Source: Antilocapra americana (lineage: Eukaryota > Chordata > Mammalia > Artiodactyla > Antilocapridae). Taken from it: DNA of 64,000 nucleotides. Where the stretch lies: the NCBI GenBank assembly GCA_007570785.1, contig ML664183.1, positions 12,606,416 to 12,670,415 of the forward strand, written 5' to 3'. Shown piece after piece: positions 11,355 to 21,714 of this stretch. The position numbers and the translations under genes are program-made. Positions within the stretch are counted from its first letter, which is position 1. Every line of letters starts with the position of its first letter. Under the pieces are notes generated by a model. The model had not been told where the DNA came from and ran no database searches. It saw only the letters and a list, made by a program, of their open reading frames with translations.

Positions 11355-11960
11355 TGCATTTTTTCATTCACTAATTTGCAAATATTTATTGAGTGCCTAC
11401 CAGGTGCTAGGGAATACAACAGTGAACAACAACAACAAAAAGAGATAGCCTCTGCCTTCAAGGACTTTCCAGTCTAGTTAGGGAAGTAGATATTGAAGAA
11501 AATACACAACTATAAACAAGTTACCAATTATACTGAGTGCTCTGAAGAAAAATAGACAGGGCACATTGATTTCAATTCAGATGACGAGGTCAGCAAAGAC
11601 CTCCCTGGTGATGGGATATTTGAATCATCCAAGCAGACCAAGAGTGAAGGAAGAGAGCTCCGGTAGAGAAAACAACCTATACAAGGGCTGGAATAAAACA
11701 GCCTTCCTGAACTGGGAAACAGGCTGGTGTCTCTGGGGAGCTAGGGGAAGGCCGGTATGTCCAGAATAAATCAAATGAGGAGAGAGAAGCTGTGATACAA
11801 CCCGGGAAAGTAAAGAGGACCCAGGTCAGGTGGAGTGTTGTAGGCCATGTGAAAAAAAATGGCTTTATTCTGAACACATTGGGCAACATTGCAGTAACAC
11901 TTCTGGCCTCTAATAGTTGTCTGCTTCTAGACTGTTTTGTAGGCAAGGATCTCAAAGAGA
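11355..11960 (-). mobile_element. L2 LINE 3' region, antisense
   Basis: Begins with the complement of the L2 3' terminus (aaatatttattgagtgccta, ccaggtgctagggaatacaa, acagtgaacaa) and continues through gactttccagtctagtta to gttgtaggccatgtg and atggctttattctgaaca. Old and diverged; frames in it are shadows. Confidence 0.7.
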
Positions 11961-11969
11961 ATGTAGCAG

Positions 11970-12400
11970 TAACACCCTTTAGGGAAAAAAATCATGAGAT
12001 AAAATTCTTACAAGTAATTTGGGGCATTAGAGCTATTCCCCCAGGTTCATGCTGTTCACCAAGCCACAAACTGGGATGAAAAAAATATCGAGATGATAAA
12101 AAAAATAAACAAGCTATTGGATCACCTTTTGCTTTTTTTTTATGATTTTAATATGACTGTGGAGTCACAGAGTTCTTACATATAGATAGGACCTTGGCAG
12201 TCATGTGGATCAGATCTCGTTTCACAAGAGAAGAAGCTAAAGCCTAAAAATTTCTCCTGACTTTGGAGAAATTCCTATGTTGAAGTCCTTGGGATGGGAA
12301 CACTCAAGGACTCTTGAGAATCTCATCAGCCTGTTACCAAGGTTGCTGGATCTAGAATCCTCAGCTTCCAAAATGTAAAACCACTTTCAAGTTTTCCTTC
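11970..12400. other. Nothing recognised
   Basis: Includes a possible MIR-related trace at 12180-12240 but not secure. No gene. Confidence 0.35.
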
Positions 12401-12412
12401 TTGAAGTTTTCT

Positions 12413-12690
12413 CTTTTATAAAAAAGTAATTATTTTATTTTTGGTTGCACTGGGTCTTTATTGCTGCTCACGGGCTTTTTCTAGTTGTGACGAGCAGGGG
12501 CTAGTTTTGGTGTGTGGGCTTCTCATGGTGGTGGCTTCTCTTGTTGTGAAGCACAGGCTCTAGGCACATGGGCTTTGGGAGTTGTAGCACAGAGGCTTAG
12601 TTGCTCCACAGCATGTGGAATCTTCTGGAACCAGGGATCATGTCCCCTGCATTGGCAGGTGGATGCTTATCCACTGTACCACCAGGGAAG
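12413..12690 (-). mobile_element. CHR-type SINE, antisense, with TSD
   Basis: tRNA-Glu-derived long SINE in reverse: tttggttgcactgggtcttt at the tail side, ccactgtaccaccagggaag at the head. TSD ttgaagttttct (12401-12412) and ttgaagtcttct (12691-12702), one mismatch. Confidence 0.85.
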
Positions 12691-12704
12691 TTGAAGTCTT
12701 CTTA

Positions 12705-13070
12705 ATGTATTGGTCCTCTTCTACAATCAAGTGACTTAAAGAGTTTTAAGGCACAGATTAATAAAACCTCTTGTGTGTGTTTCCAAACCCTAACTTCTTG
12801 TGTCTCTAAGCCCTTGGCTACCTGACCCTCACCACGAGGGTTTTTGTAGTGCTGGATATGGTTAGAGATTTTTTTTTTTTCATTATGAGGCTCCTGGTGA
12901 AGGATCCTGGTCTCCTTCAGAGGAAGGGGAAGAATTTGCTGATTTGAGATTGAATTAAGTTATTAAGAAAAAGATGTTCCCCCACCCCCACCCCCCAGAC
13001 AAGCAGACATTGTCTTTGCTTTTCTGACAACTTTCCAGGTTGGGGTTGATTGGACTCCTGCTACGTAGTA
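12705..13070. other. Nothing recognised
   Basis: Holds a short C-rich run (about 12975-13000). No gene or repeat named. Confidence 0.4.
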
Positions 13071-13074
13071 TCTT

Positions 13075-13286
13075 GGGCTTCCCGGATGGCTCAGTGGTAA
13101 AGAATCCACTTATTAATGCAAGAGGCACAGAAGATGCAAGTTCAATCCCTGGGCCAGGAAGATCCCCTAGAGCAGGAAAAGGCAACCCACTCCAGTATTC
13201 TTGCCTAGAAGATTCCATGGACAGAGGAGTCTGGCAGGCTACAGTCTATGGAGTCGCAAAGAGTCAGACACAACTGACCACACATC
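13075..13286 (+). mobile_element. Bov-tA SINE
   Basis: Sense copy: gggcttcccggatggctcag head, aggcaacccactccagtatt body, gtcgcaaagagtcagacaca end. The 90-codon plus-strand frame at 13040-13312 is this SINE read through. Confidence 0.9.
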
Positions 13287-13484
13287 ATGAAGTAGCTTTC
13301 TGCCCTTGGTAGAGTTTCACTTAGTTGATCTCAGATAAAATTCTTTACCTCTCTGGGCCTCTACTTCCCTTCTGATGACCCCTGAGGTCCTTGTATTTTC
13401 AATATTCTACACATTCAAGATAAATAAAAAAAGAGTTTGGACTCTTGACAGAAAATGTCCCTAACACCTCACTTTCTATAATAG

Positions 13485-13610
13485 GGTAGAAGGAAGGAAG
13501 GAGCAGGGAGCAGATAGAGATGAGAGGCAAGGAAGGAAGGGAGAGGAGGAAAAGAGGAAGGAAGAGAGGGAAGAAATCATCAGTGAACAATTAAGGAAGG
13601 AAACAATATT
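13485..13610 (+). repeat. GA/GGAA-rich low-complexity tract
   Basis: Repeated ggaagg and gaga blocks on the plus strand, nearly all purine for about 90 bases. The minus-strand Leu/Ser/Pro-rich frames are artefacts of it. Confidence 0.8.
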
Positions 13611-13611
13611 C

Positions 13612-13745
13612 TGTGATGACCTATATGAGAAAAGAATCTTAAAAAGAATGAATATATGTATATGTATCACAATCACTTTGCTGTACACCTGAAACTAACA
13701 CAACATTGTAAATCAACTATACTCCAATAAAATTAAAAAATAAAC
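13612..13745 (+). mobile_element. Artiodactyl L1 3' tail
   Basis: Typical terminal L1 text: tgctgtacacctgaaactaa, cattgtaaatcaactatact, ccaataaaattaaaaaataa. Short 5'-truncated copy. Confidence 0.8.
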
Positions 13746-13749
13746 TTTT

Positions 13750-14010
13750 AAAAAGCTATGCTTTCCAAACCTCTCTGCATTCTTAATAGAAACATATTGG
13801 GCTTGAGTTGTAACTAGCTGTCAAAACATAGCCCACTGGAGTTTACTAGGAGTTGCAGACTTTGACTCTGAATGTGGAGAATATTTTGCGTGGCAGCAAC
13901 TTCTGCTTAAGGAAGCAAATGAAGTTTAAGGAAAAAATATCATTAGAGAAGAATGATGGGTTTTTTCTTTTAAATGTGTAATATTTTACACTGTAAGGAT
14001 TTTATGAACT
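13750..14010. other. Nothing recognised
   Basis: No gene seen. At 14013-14040 a possible MIR half adjoins the BovB insertion. Confidence 0.35.
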
Positions 14011-14047
14011 GCTGACATTTATGAAAAGCATTTAGGCCAGAATCTGC

Positions 14048-16055
14048 TGTTGTTGTTCAGTTGCTTAAGTTGTGTCTGACACTTTGCAACCCCGTGGACT
14101 GCAGCACACCAGGCTTCCCTGTCTTTCACGATCTCCTGGAGTTTGCTTAAATGCATGTTCATTGAGTTGATAATGCCATCCAAACATCTCATCCTCTGTC
14201 TTCCCTGTCTCCTCCTGCCCTCAATCTTTCCCAGCATCAGAGTCTTTTCTAATGAGCTGGCTCTTCACATCAGGTGGACAAAGTATTAGAGCTTCAGCTT
14301 CAGCATCAGTCCTTCCAATGAATATTCAGGATTGATTTCCTTTAGGATTGATTGGTTTATCTACTTGCTGTCCAAGGGACTCTCAAGAGTCTTCAACACC
14401 ACAGTTCGAAAGCATCAATTCTTCGGCCTTCAGTCATCTTTATGGTCCAACTCTCATATCCATACGTGAATACTGGAAAAACCATAGTTTGATTATACAG
14501 ACATTTGTCACCAAAGTGATATCTCTGATTTTTAATATGCTGTCTAGGTTTTTCATAGCTTTTCTACCAAAGACAAAGGATCTTTTAATTTCATGGCTGC
14601 AGTCACCATTTGCAGTGATTTTGGAGCCCAAGAAAATAAAATCTGCCACTGTTTCCATTGTTTCCTCATCTATTTTCTATGAAGTGATGGAACTGGATGC
14701 CATGATCTTAGTTTTCTGAATACTGAGTTTTAAGACAGCTTTTTCACTTTCCTCTTTCATCCTCATTAAGAGGATCTTTAGTATCTTTTTGCTGTCTGCC
14801 ATTAGAGTGGTATCATCTGCATATCTGAGGTTATTGATATTTCTCTTGGCAATCTTGATTCCAGCTTGTGAGTCATCCAGCTTGGCATTTTGCATGATGT
14901 ACTCTACATATAGGTTAAATAAACAGGATGACAATAAACAGCCTTGACATATTTCTTTCCCAATTTTGTTCCATGTCTGATTCTAACTATTGCTTCTTGT
15001 CCTGCATACAGGTTTCTCAGGTGACAGCTGAGGTGGCCTGGTATTCCCATTTCTTTAAGAATATTTAAAAATAATAATAATAATAATTTTCCACAGTTTG
15101 TTGTGATCCACAGAGTCAAAGGCTTTAGCATAGTCAATGAAGCAGAAGTCGATGTTTTCTTTCGAAATTCCCTTGCTTTTACTATGATCCAGTGGATGTT
15201 GGCAATTTGGACTCGGGTCCCTCTGTCTTTTCTAAATCCAGCTTGTACAACTGGAAGTTCTTAATTCACATACTACTGAAGCCTAGCTTGAAGGATTTGG
15301 AGCATTACCTTGCTGGCATGTGAAATGATCACAATTGTTTGAACATTCTTTGGCACTGCCCTTCTTTTGGATTGGAGTGAAAACTGACCTTTTCCAGTCC
15401 TGTGGCCACTGCTGAGTTTTCAAAATTTGCTGACATATTGAGTACAGCACTTTAACAGCATCATCTTTTAGGATTTGAAATAGCTCAGCTAGAATTCTGT
15501 CACCTCCACTAGCTTTGTTCATAGTAATGCTTCCTAAGGCCCACTTGACTTCACACTCCAGGATGTCTGACTCTGGTGAGTGATCAAACCATTGTGGTTA
15601 TCCAGATCAGTAAGACCTTTTTTGTGTAATTCTTCTGTGTATTCTTACCACCTCTTCTTAATCTCTTTCATTTTTTAGGTCCTTGCCGTTTCTGTCCTTT
15701 ATTGTGCCCATCTTTCCATGAAATGTTCCTCTGGTATCTCCAATTTTCTTGAAGAGATGTCTAGTCTTTGCCATTCTATTGTTTTCCTCTATTTCTTTGC
15801 ATTGTTCACTTAAGAAGGCTTTCTTATCTCTCCTGGCTATTGTCTGGAACTCTGCTTTTGGTTGGGTATATCTTTCCCTTTCTTCTTTGCCTTTTGCTTC
15901 TCTTCTTCTCTCAGCTATTTGTAAGGCCTCCTTAGACAACCACTTTGCCTTCTTGCATTTCTTTTTCTTTGAGATGGTTTTGGTCACCAACTTTTGTACA
16001 AAGTTAGGAACCTTCATCCATAGTTTTTCAGGCAGTCTGTCTACCAGATCTAGTT
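14048..16055 (-). mobile_element. BovB (RTE-type) LINE, 5'-truncated, antisense
   Basis: BovB is a non-LTR retrotransposon abundant in ruminants that also supplied the tail of Bov SINEs. The 3' end is at the left (gttgttcagttgcttaagtt) and about 2 kb of the element extends rightwards. Minus-strand open pieces in order are 15658-16060, 15283-15522, 14904-15137, 14677-14934, 14440-14658 and 14048-14237. They carry successive portions of the RTE polyprotein in shifted frames, so the copy is dead. Its flanks look like two halves of one MIR, suggesting insertion into an older SINE. Confidence 0.9.
14440..15522 (-). pseudogene. Broken BovB reverse transcriptase
   Basis: RT copies element RNA at the nicked target site. 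The fragment at 15283-15522 has the N-terminal RT region (LAELFQILKDDAVKVLYSIC, then WPQDWKRSVFTPIQKKG). The fragment at 14677-14934 has the catalytic block LRYADDTTLMA, with YADD at 14812-14823, so both catalytic aspartates survive. The fragment at 14440-14658 has the downstream METVADFIFLGSKI thumb-side region. Frameshifts and stops separate all of these. An (AAT)n expansion near 15065-15085 (plus strand) interrupts the frame between the RT parts. Confidence 0.85.
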
Positions 16056-16057
16056 CA

Positions 16058-16250
16058 GATCCTAGCACACAGCAAATGCTCAGTAAGTGCTGACCATAAC
16101 TCATACTAAAAAGAACTGCTGGACCAGACATCAGAAAGTCTAACGTTTAGACATCTGCATAGTTATGTGACCTTAAGAAAGTATCTCTGCCTCTAAGTTT
16201 GTTTTCTAACTTGTGAGATAAGTGGATAGGATTGAATTCAGTGGTGTATT
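16058..16250 (+). repeat. MIR remnants
   Basis: Two MIR-like parts: a 3' part at 16045-16075 (cctagcacacagcaaatgct) adjoining BovB, and a second at 16130-16235 (agttatgtgaccttaagaaa, tttgttttctaacttgtgag). Confidence 0.5.
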
Positions 16251-16320
16251 GGGCTTCTGCAACTGATATTCTCCAATTCCACTTTTAATGCCTCCAAGTC
16301 TGAATTGGGCATTGGTAACA

Positions 16321-16828
16321 TTTTTTTTTTTTAATTTTCTTTACTTTATTGTGTTGGTTTTGCCATACATTGACATGAATCCGCCATGGGTATACATATG
16401 CTCCCCCTCCAGAACCCCCCTCCCACCTCCCTCCCGATTACCTCCCCCTGGGTCATCCCGGTGCACCAGCCCCAAGCATCAAACCTGGGCTGGCTATTGA
16501 TTTCACATATGATAATTAACATGTTTCAATGCCATTTCTCCCATATCATCCCACCCTTGCCCTCTTCCACAGAGTCCACAAGACTGTTCTATATATCTGC
16601 GTTTCTTTTGTTGTCTCGCATGCAGGGTTCTTGTTACCATCTTTCTAAATTCCATATATATGCATTAGTATACTGTATTTTTGTTTTTCCTTCTGGCTTA
16701 CTTCACTCTGGGTAATAGGCTCCAGTTCCGTCCACCTGAGTAGAACTGATTCAAATGAATTTTTTTTTTAATGCTGAGTAATATTCCATTGTGTATATGT
16801 ACCACAGCTTTCTTATCCATTCATCAGT
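16321..16828 (-). mobile_element. L1-BT 3' end, antisense, with 20-bp TSD
   Basis: Starts with poly-T (the complemented poly-A tail), then 3' UTR and ORF2 C-terminal wording in reverse: tgccatacattgacatgaat, gttcttgttaccatctttct, gagtaatattccattgtgta. Perfect TSD TGAATTGGGCATTGGTAACA at 16301-16320 and 16829-16848, running into T's. The exact duplication and intact tail suggest a comparatively recent insertion. Confidence 0.93.
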
Positions 16829-16989
16829 TGAATTGGGCATTGGTAACATTTTAATGAAAATAACTTTTTTCTCACATCGTATTATAAAGTACTTACATAA
16901 CTTCACAGAACATTTCTCTTTCCTTCCCTAAGTTGGTGTATGGGAGCATTAAAATTAGAGAAGTAAATGAGATTAACATTTGCCTAAAG

Positions 16990-17183
16990 CAGCAGTCCCC
17001 AGCCTTTTCGGCACCAGGGACCAGTTTCGTAAAAGACAATTTTTCCCATGGACCAAGCATGGGTGGGGTGGCAGGGGTTGCATTCAAGCGCATTACATTT
17101 ATTGTCCACTTTATTTCTATTATTATTACATCAGCACCACCTCAGGTCATCAGGCATTAGGTCCCAGAGGTTGGGGACTCTTG
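16990..17183 (+). mobile_element. Non-autonomous hAT DNA transposon with 8-bp TSD
   Basis: The ends are inverted repeats: left cagcagtccccagccttt, right aggttggggactcttg. The direct repeat gcctaaag at 16982-16989 and 17184-17191 is the 8-bp TSD expected of hAT elements. Internal text (gcaccagggaccagtttcgt, caagcgcattacatttattg) is a mammalian hAT family I recognise but cannot name firmly. It is about 194 bp, with no transposase. Confidence 0.85.
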
Positions 17184-17338
17184 GCCTAAAGGATCATCAA
17201 GAGCAAATTTTAAGCAAATAATTAAAACATAAATCCTCTTAAGAAATGTCAGGTTAGGGAGACTCCTCCTAATACTGCACTGTGACATTTGGAGGACCAT
17301 CAATTTGCCCAAACTCTGTTGGCTCTTAACCCAACCAT

Positions 17339-17617
17339 GCTGCTGCTGCTGCTGCTGCTAAGTCACTTCAGTCGTGTCCGACTCTGTGTGACCCCATAGA
17401 CGGCAGCCCACCAGGCTATTCCGTCCCTGGGATTCTCCAGGCAAGAACACTGGAGTGGGTTGCCACTTCCTTCTCCAATGCATGAAAGTGAAAAGTGAAA
17501 GTGAAGTCGCTCAGTCGTGTCCAATTGTTTACAACCCCATGGACTGCAGCCTACCAGGCTCCTCCGTCCATGGGAGTTTCCAGGCAAGAGTAATGGAGTG
17601 GGGTGCCATCGCCTTCT
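17339..17617 (-). mobile_element. Bov-A2 SINE (two Bov-A units), antisense
   Basis: Preceded by a CTG run, then a first Bov-A unit (17360-17475), the linker tgaaagtgaaaagtgaaagt, and a second unit (17505-17617). Short direct repeat cccaaccat at 17330-17338 and 17618-17626. The long frames on both strands here are SINE read-through. Confidence 0.9.
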
Positions 17618-17629
17618 CCCAACCATAAT

Positions 17630-18170
17630 GTTCACTAAAGACTCAGTATTTCCTAAAACTGGATTCAAACACCCCTGGGAGGCTGTCATTTCCCTGAGGG
17701 CCTCTCTTCAAGTAAAATTGTTTTTGCCTTTCCGAACTGAGTCAAAACATCTGTTCTTACCTATCTTAAAAGCTTCATCAACTCAACAATTGTCCAAAAG
17801 GAAGACGGAAAAAAAAATCTATTGTGTGATGAAAAATTTTGGCAAATATTATGAAAACACATTCTTAAAACATCTCTCATTTCTGAGAAACAAAGTAAAA
17901 CATATGAATTGGGTTTTTTTTTGTTTGTTTGTTTCATGACTAATAAAATGATTCATTGCTACAGTGAGGTATTTCAACCATATCTACATAAAACAAGTGT
18001 GAATGTTCAACTGAAAAAATAAAAATAACTCAATTAGAAAAATAAACTTTGAGTACTTCCTCTCTAAAAGGCATTGAACTTGGCTCCCCAAAATTAGGCA
18101 AGTTGGTCATATACAATTTTAAGCTATTTGAGTGTCCCTTGTAGATGCTGAACATTGGAAGTGTCTTTAT
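17630..18170. other. Nothing recognised
   Basis: A/T-rich with no gene or named repeat. Confidence 0.4.
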
Positions 18171-18253
18171 AACACTTATCTGTATAATCCAATACAGTAG
18201 CCACTGGCTATATGTGGCTATTGAACACTTAAAGCATGGCTAGTCTTGAGATG

Positions 18254-18442
18254 AGCTTCCCTGGTGGCTCAGCTGGTAAAGAACCCATCTGCCAACACAG
18301 CAAACGAAAGAGATGAGGGTTCAATGGAAATGGCAACACACTCCACTATTCTTGCCTGGAAAATCCCACGGACAGAGGAGCCTGGTGGCTACGGTCCCGG
18401 GGTCACAAACAGTTGGACATGACTGAACATGCACACATGTAT
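18254..18442 (+). mobile_element. Bov-tA SINE with TSD
   Basis: Head gagcttccctggtggctcag, body cactattcttgcctggaaaa, end gttggacatgactgaac. TSD tcttgagatg at 18244-18253 and 18443-18452. Inserted in the hAT element. Confidence 0.9.
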
Positions 18443-18494
18443 TCTTGAGATGTGCTGTAAGTATAAAATTTACGCATTTAGAAGACTTAGGACA

Positions 18495-18798
18495 GAAACT
18501 TCCATGGTAGTCCAGTGGTTGAGTCAGTCTGACAATGTAGGGAACATGAGTTCAATCCCTGGTCCAGGAAGATCCTGCATGTCATTGAGCAACTAAAAGC
18601 TCACAGGCCCCAGTTACTGAGCCACTACTGCTGGAGCCCACCTGCCTAGAGCCCGTGCTCCACAACAAGAGAAGCCACCACAATGAGAGGCCTACACACC
18701 ACAAGGAAGAGTAGCCCCTGCTCACCACAGCTAGACAAAGCCCAGGCAGCAAAAGACCCAGGGCAGCCAAAATAATAATAAATAAATATAAATTAAAA
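18495..18798 (+). mobile_element. CHR-type SINE, long form
   Basis: Head acttccatggtagtccagtg, body gagaagccaccacaatgaga, end ccagggcagccaaaataata with AATAAA-rich tail. Imperfect TSD acttaggaca (18485-18494) and acttagaaca (18799-18808). Confidence 0.88.
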
Positions 18799-19205
18799 AC
18801 TTAGAACAAAAAAATTTTTACTGATTACTTATATAACAATTTTATACTGATGACTTATTGAAATGATAGTATTTTGCATATATTGGGTGAAAATAATATT
18901 GAATTAATCTCACCTGTTTCTTTTTACCTTTTAGTGTGTCTATTAGAAAAATCTAAAATTATGTATAGAACATGAGTTTTTAGTTTACATTATATTTCTC
19001 TGAGTTGCTGCTGGCTTAGACTCTTGGCTTATTGTTGATTCTGAGGCTTAGAATCCACCTAAGAATTCTTGGTCATCAACATTTCATTCTTATCCCAAGA
19101 AAGACTCTATCTAATGTGGTCTTATGGGTGTGTTAACTAGAGGGTAAGTGCCTAAAATTACATCTGGAGAGATGCATATTCATTTAAATGAAAATATATT
19201 CATGT

Positions 19206-19331
19206 GAGGGACTGTGCAGTACAGTGACAGTGCAATGGTTAAGAACCCACGCTTCCACTGAAGTGGGCAGGGGTATGATCCCTAGTCAGGGAACTAAGAT
19301 CCCACATGCTGCATGACATGGCCAAAAAAAA
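19206..19331 (+). mobile_element. Short CHR-type SINE with 16-bp TSD
   Basis: tRNA-derived head (cagtgcaatggttaagaacc), ending atgctgcatgacatggccaa plus poly-A. TSD gaaaatatattcatgt at 19190-19205 and the same with one change at 19332-19347. Confidence 0.88.
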
Positions 19332-19489
19332 GAAAATATATTCACGTTAAGTTAAGTAGGGGGAAAATGTTAAAAATAATACATAACTTTAAATTAATAT
19401 AATTAATGAAAAATATTATATTACAATGAAATTTTAATCATAATTAAAGAAATATATTATGAAAAGTACAGCAAATATTTTAAAGCTTT

Positions 19490-19960
19490 GTAATACCCAA
19501 TATTGGTGCTGAGGAGAGGAAATGGGCATTTCCATATGCTATCTGTGGAATTATAAATTGGCACAAGGTCTCTGGAGGGCAACCTAGCAACAGCTATTAA
19601 AATTTAAATGTGTATAACCTTCAATCCAATATTTCCATCTCAAAGAACTTACCCTGAACTTATATTGCCACATTTATGCAAATATGCATCACAAAGATTT
19701 CATAATAGCAAAAGACTGCAAATGATCTAAAGGGTCATAAATAGTGAACTGGATAAAAGTTTTAGTACATTCATATTCTGGAATACTGTGCTGCCAAAAA
19801 AATGATGACAGTCTCAAAAGTAGAAGTAGTTGTTGTATAGTAGCACTAAAAATGATAATATTAAGAAATAGTAAATGAAAAAGCAGAAGTAAATAATTCT
19901 ATTTACTCAGAATTATCTGAGGTTATATGTTCTGCCATTAGACAGAATGAAATTTAAAAT
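19490..19960 (+). mobile_element. Old L1 (L1ME-like) 3' region
   Basis: cttcaatccaatatttccat, cttaccctgaacttatattg, ttcataatagcaaaagactg, and attctggaatactgtgctgc follow the L1ME order. Noncoding. Confidence 0.65.
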
Positions 19961-19964
19961 TTTT

Positions 19965-20650
19965 CAAATTTTAAAATAATTCATTAAATTGAATTATAGG
20001 AAAAAAGTTACATTTTTATTGGTCATCTGAATTTTAGAGACTAAGCATTTATACTTGCTCCATGTGTGTTTATAGCAGTCTTCCTGGAATCAGGATGGAC
20101 TGGAAAGGTATAAGACTAGGAAGGCATCTTATGAAAGAGACTGGCACATAGCATGTAATAAATGCTGATTACTGTCATCATTAATCATAATAATTCAAGT
20201 TAGAAGAGATGCAAACTAAACCAAGGAAGTGATAGCAGGGGAAAAAAACAAGAAAATTATCCATGCAAGGAGCTACAAAAGAAGCAGAATTGGCAGGACG
20301 TGGAGACTGAACATGTAGAGCAAGCCTCCAGGATAATTTCCAGGGTAGGCCAGAGGAGTCAGGTGGATGATGGAGCCCATCTCTGAGACAGGAAACTCAG
20401 AAGGAGCAGCTTTGAGGGAAAGATAAATTCAAGTGGGGATATTACAAATGTATAGAGACTTGTAAGTCCCCAAACATACCCACTGAGTAATTGAATCTGT
20501 CCTTCCAAAATTAATTGGAGAGGATTATTCTAGAGACTCACTGTTGGGTATCTATTCTCACTATAGAGATGGTGCAGTAATTAAAGCCATGGGTTTGGAT
20601 AGGCTTCCCAGAGAGAGCTAAGGATGAGACCAAGAGATAGCAATACTTAG
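19965..20650. other. Mostly unassigned; MIR 3' trace near 20130-20185
   Basis: Only gactggcacatagcatgtaa followed by taaatgctgattact is recognisable (MIR 3' end, plus). Nothing else named; no gene. Confidence 0.4.
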
Positions 20651-20656
20651 ACGGTG

Positions 20657-21010
20657 TTATGAGTTGAACTGTGTCTCCCCCCGCCCCACTCATATATTGA
20701 AGTCTTAACCCCCAGTACCTCAGAATATGACCTTATTTGGAACTAGGATCATTATGAATGTAATTAGTTAAGATGAGATCATTGGAGAGTAAAAAGCTAA
20801 TCCAATACGACTCGTGTCTTTATAAAAAGGAGAAATTTGAATACAGAGCCATGCACACAGGGAGAATGCCACAAGACAGCAAAGGCAGAGATCAGGGTGA
20901 TGTTTTCACAAGCCAAAGAACCAAATTTGTCAATGTATTGATCTCTGGCTTCAAGCTGCTGGAAAACTGAGACAATGATTTTCTGTTACTTAAGCCATCT
21001 AGTTTGACGA
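20657..21010 (+). mobile_element. MLT1-type LTR (ERVL-MaLR), solo
   Basis: Starts tgttatgagttgaactgtgt, then gaagtcttaacccccagtac, gatgagatcattggagag, and ends near ttgaagctgctggaaaactgag-like text and ttctgttacttaagccatct. That is the MaLR LTR order. I see no internal retroviral coding sequence beside it. Confidence 0.8.
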
Positions 21011-21014
21011 GGAC

Positions 21015-21325
21015 AATGAGCCAGCAGAGAGGGACTAGATAGAAGGAGAAACAGAGATAGAGGTGATGGAGATGAGAGAGACAGGAGGAGAAGGAGAAGA
21101 AGGAGGAGGGAGAGGTGGGACGAGAGGAAGGGAGAGAGGGGAAGGGAGGACAGGAGAGGAGGACCAGGAAGGTGGGTGGAGAGATAGAGATGATGGAGTA
21201 GCAGACAAAGAGGAGAGAGAGAGAGACAGAGAGGAAGTAAGAAGAGGAAGAGAAAAAGAAGGGAGAATGAGAGAGAAGGAGAAGTAAAAATGGGACAAGG
21301 GGAGGAGAGGGGGGAAAAGAGAAAA
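21015..21325 (+). repeat. Long GA-rich purine tract
   Basis: About 300 bases almost wholly A and G on the plus strand, with gagaga, ggagga and gggaa motifs. All long frames overlapping it (Ser/Pro/Leu-rich on minus, Glu/Arg/Gly-rich on plus) are composition artefacts. Strand asymmetry of this length is a known source of non-B structure. Confidence 0.9.
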
Positions 21326-21329
21326 GATC

Positions 21330-21705
21330 TTGAGGACTGCAGAGAAGCCATCCTGCTACCTGGGCTGGGGCGGCTAGGGATAACCACATCACATGTCTAG
21401 GTAACAGTAGCAGCAGGCCAGGGGCAGGGTCTGAGGTCCGCGACTGGGAAGGGTATTGTCAGAGGCAGTGGGACATGCCTTGGCATCCAGTGAGCAAGAG
21501 AAGCAGCAGCTGTGTCCTCATCTGCCTGATTTTGTAGCATGATTTTGACTACTGCCCTGGCTGCTCCCCTTGTTCCTGCTTTTCTGAGCTCCTTTCCCAG
21601 CCTCTCTGGGAATTCTGGGAGCTGCCAGCTGTCTTTTGCGATCAATTTTTTCCTTGTTTCAATCAACCTGAGTCAGCTTCTGTTGCTTACGACTAACAAC
21701 TTTGC
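21330..21705. other. Unassigned, GC-richer
   Basis: Holds a minus-strand 89-codon frame (21397-21666) with no recognised family. No repeat named. Confidence 0.4.
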
Positions 21706-21714
21706 CTGACTCCA

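Larger units (their letters stand above)
18180..19010. mobile_element. Charlie-like hAT DNA transposon, interrupted by two SINEs
   Basis: Outer text aatacagtagccactggcta, tgtggctattgaacacttaa, then (after SINEs) gtataaaatttacgcattta, tgacttattgaaatgatagt, atattgggtgaaaataatat, cacctgtttctttttacctt and ttatatttctctgag follows a single mammalian hAT non-autonomous family in order. A Bov-tA (18254-18442) and a CHR SINE (18495-18798) are nested in it. Confidence 0.7.

Noticed and set aside
13075..13286. tRNA-Glu-like heads of Bov-tA and CHR SINEs as tRNA genes
   Set aside because: They are SINE-embedded, mutated and followed by SINE bodies. No intact cloverleaf was seen.
14348..14719. 123-codon plus-strand frame
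   Set aside because: It is the wrong strand of the BovB RT region; the minus strand carries the real RT motifs.
15749..16093. 114-codon plus-strand frame
   Set aside because: Antisense shadow of the BovB N-terminal region.
17363..17939. Frames of 108 and 140 codons on opposite strands
   Set aside because: Both read through a Bov-A2 SINE, which tends to stay open in several phases.
20892..21392. Long minus-strand frames (166, 133 and 87 codons), Ser/Pro/Leu-rich
   Set aside because: They lie on a GA-rich tract in three overlapping phases. Low complexity alone keeps them open.
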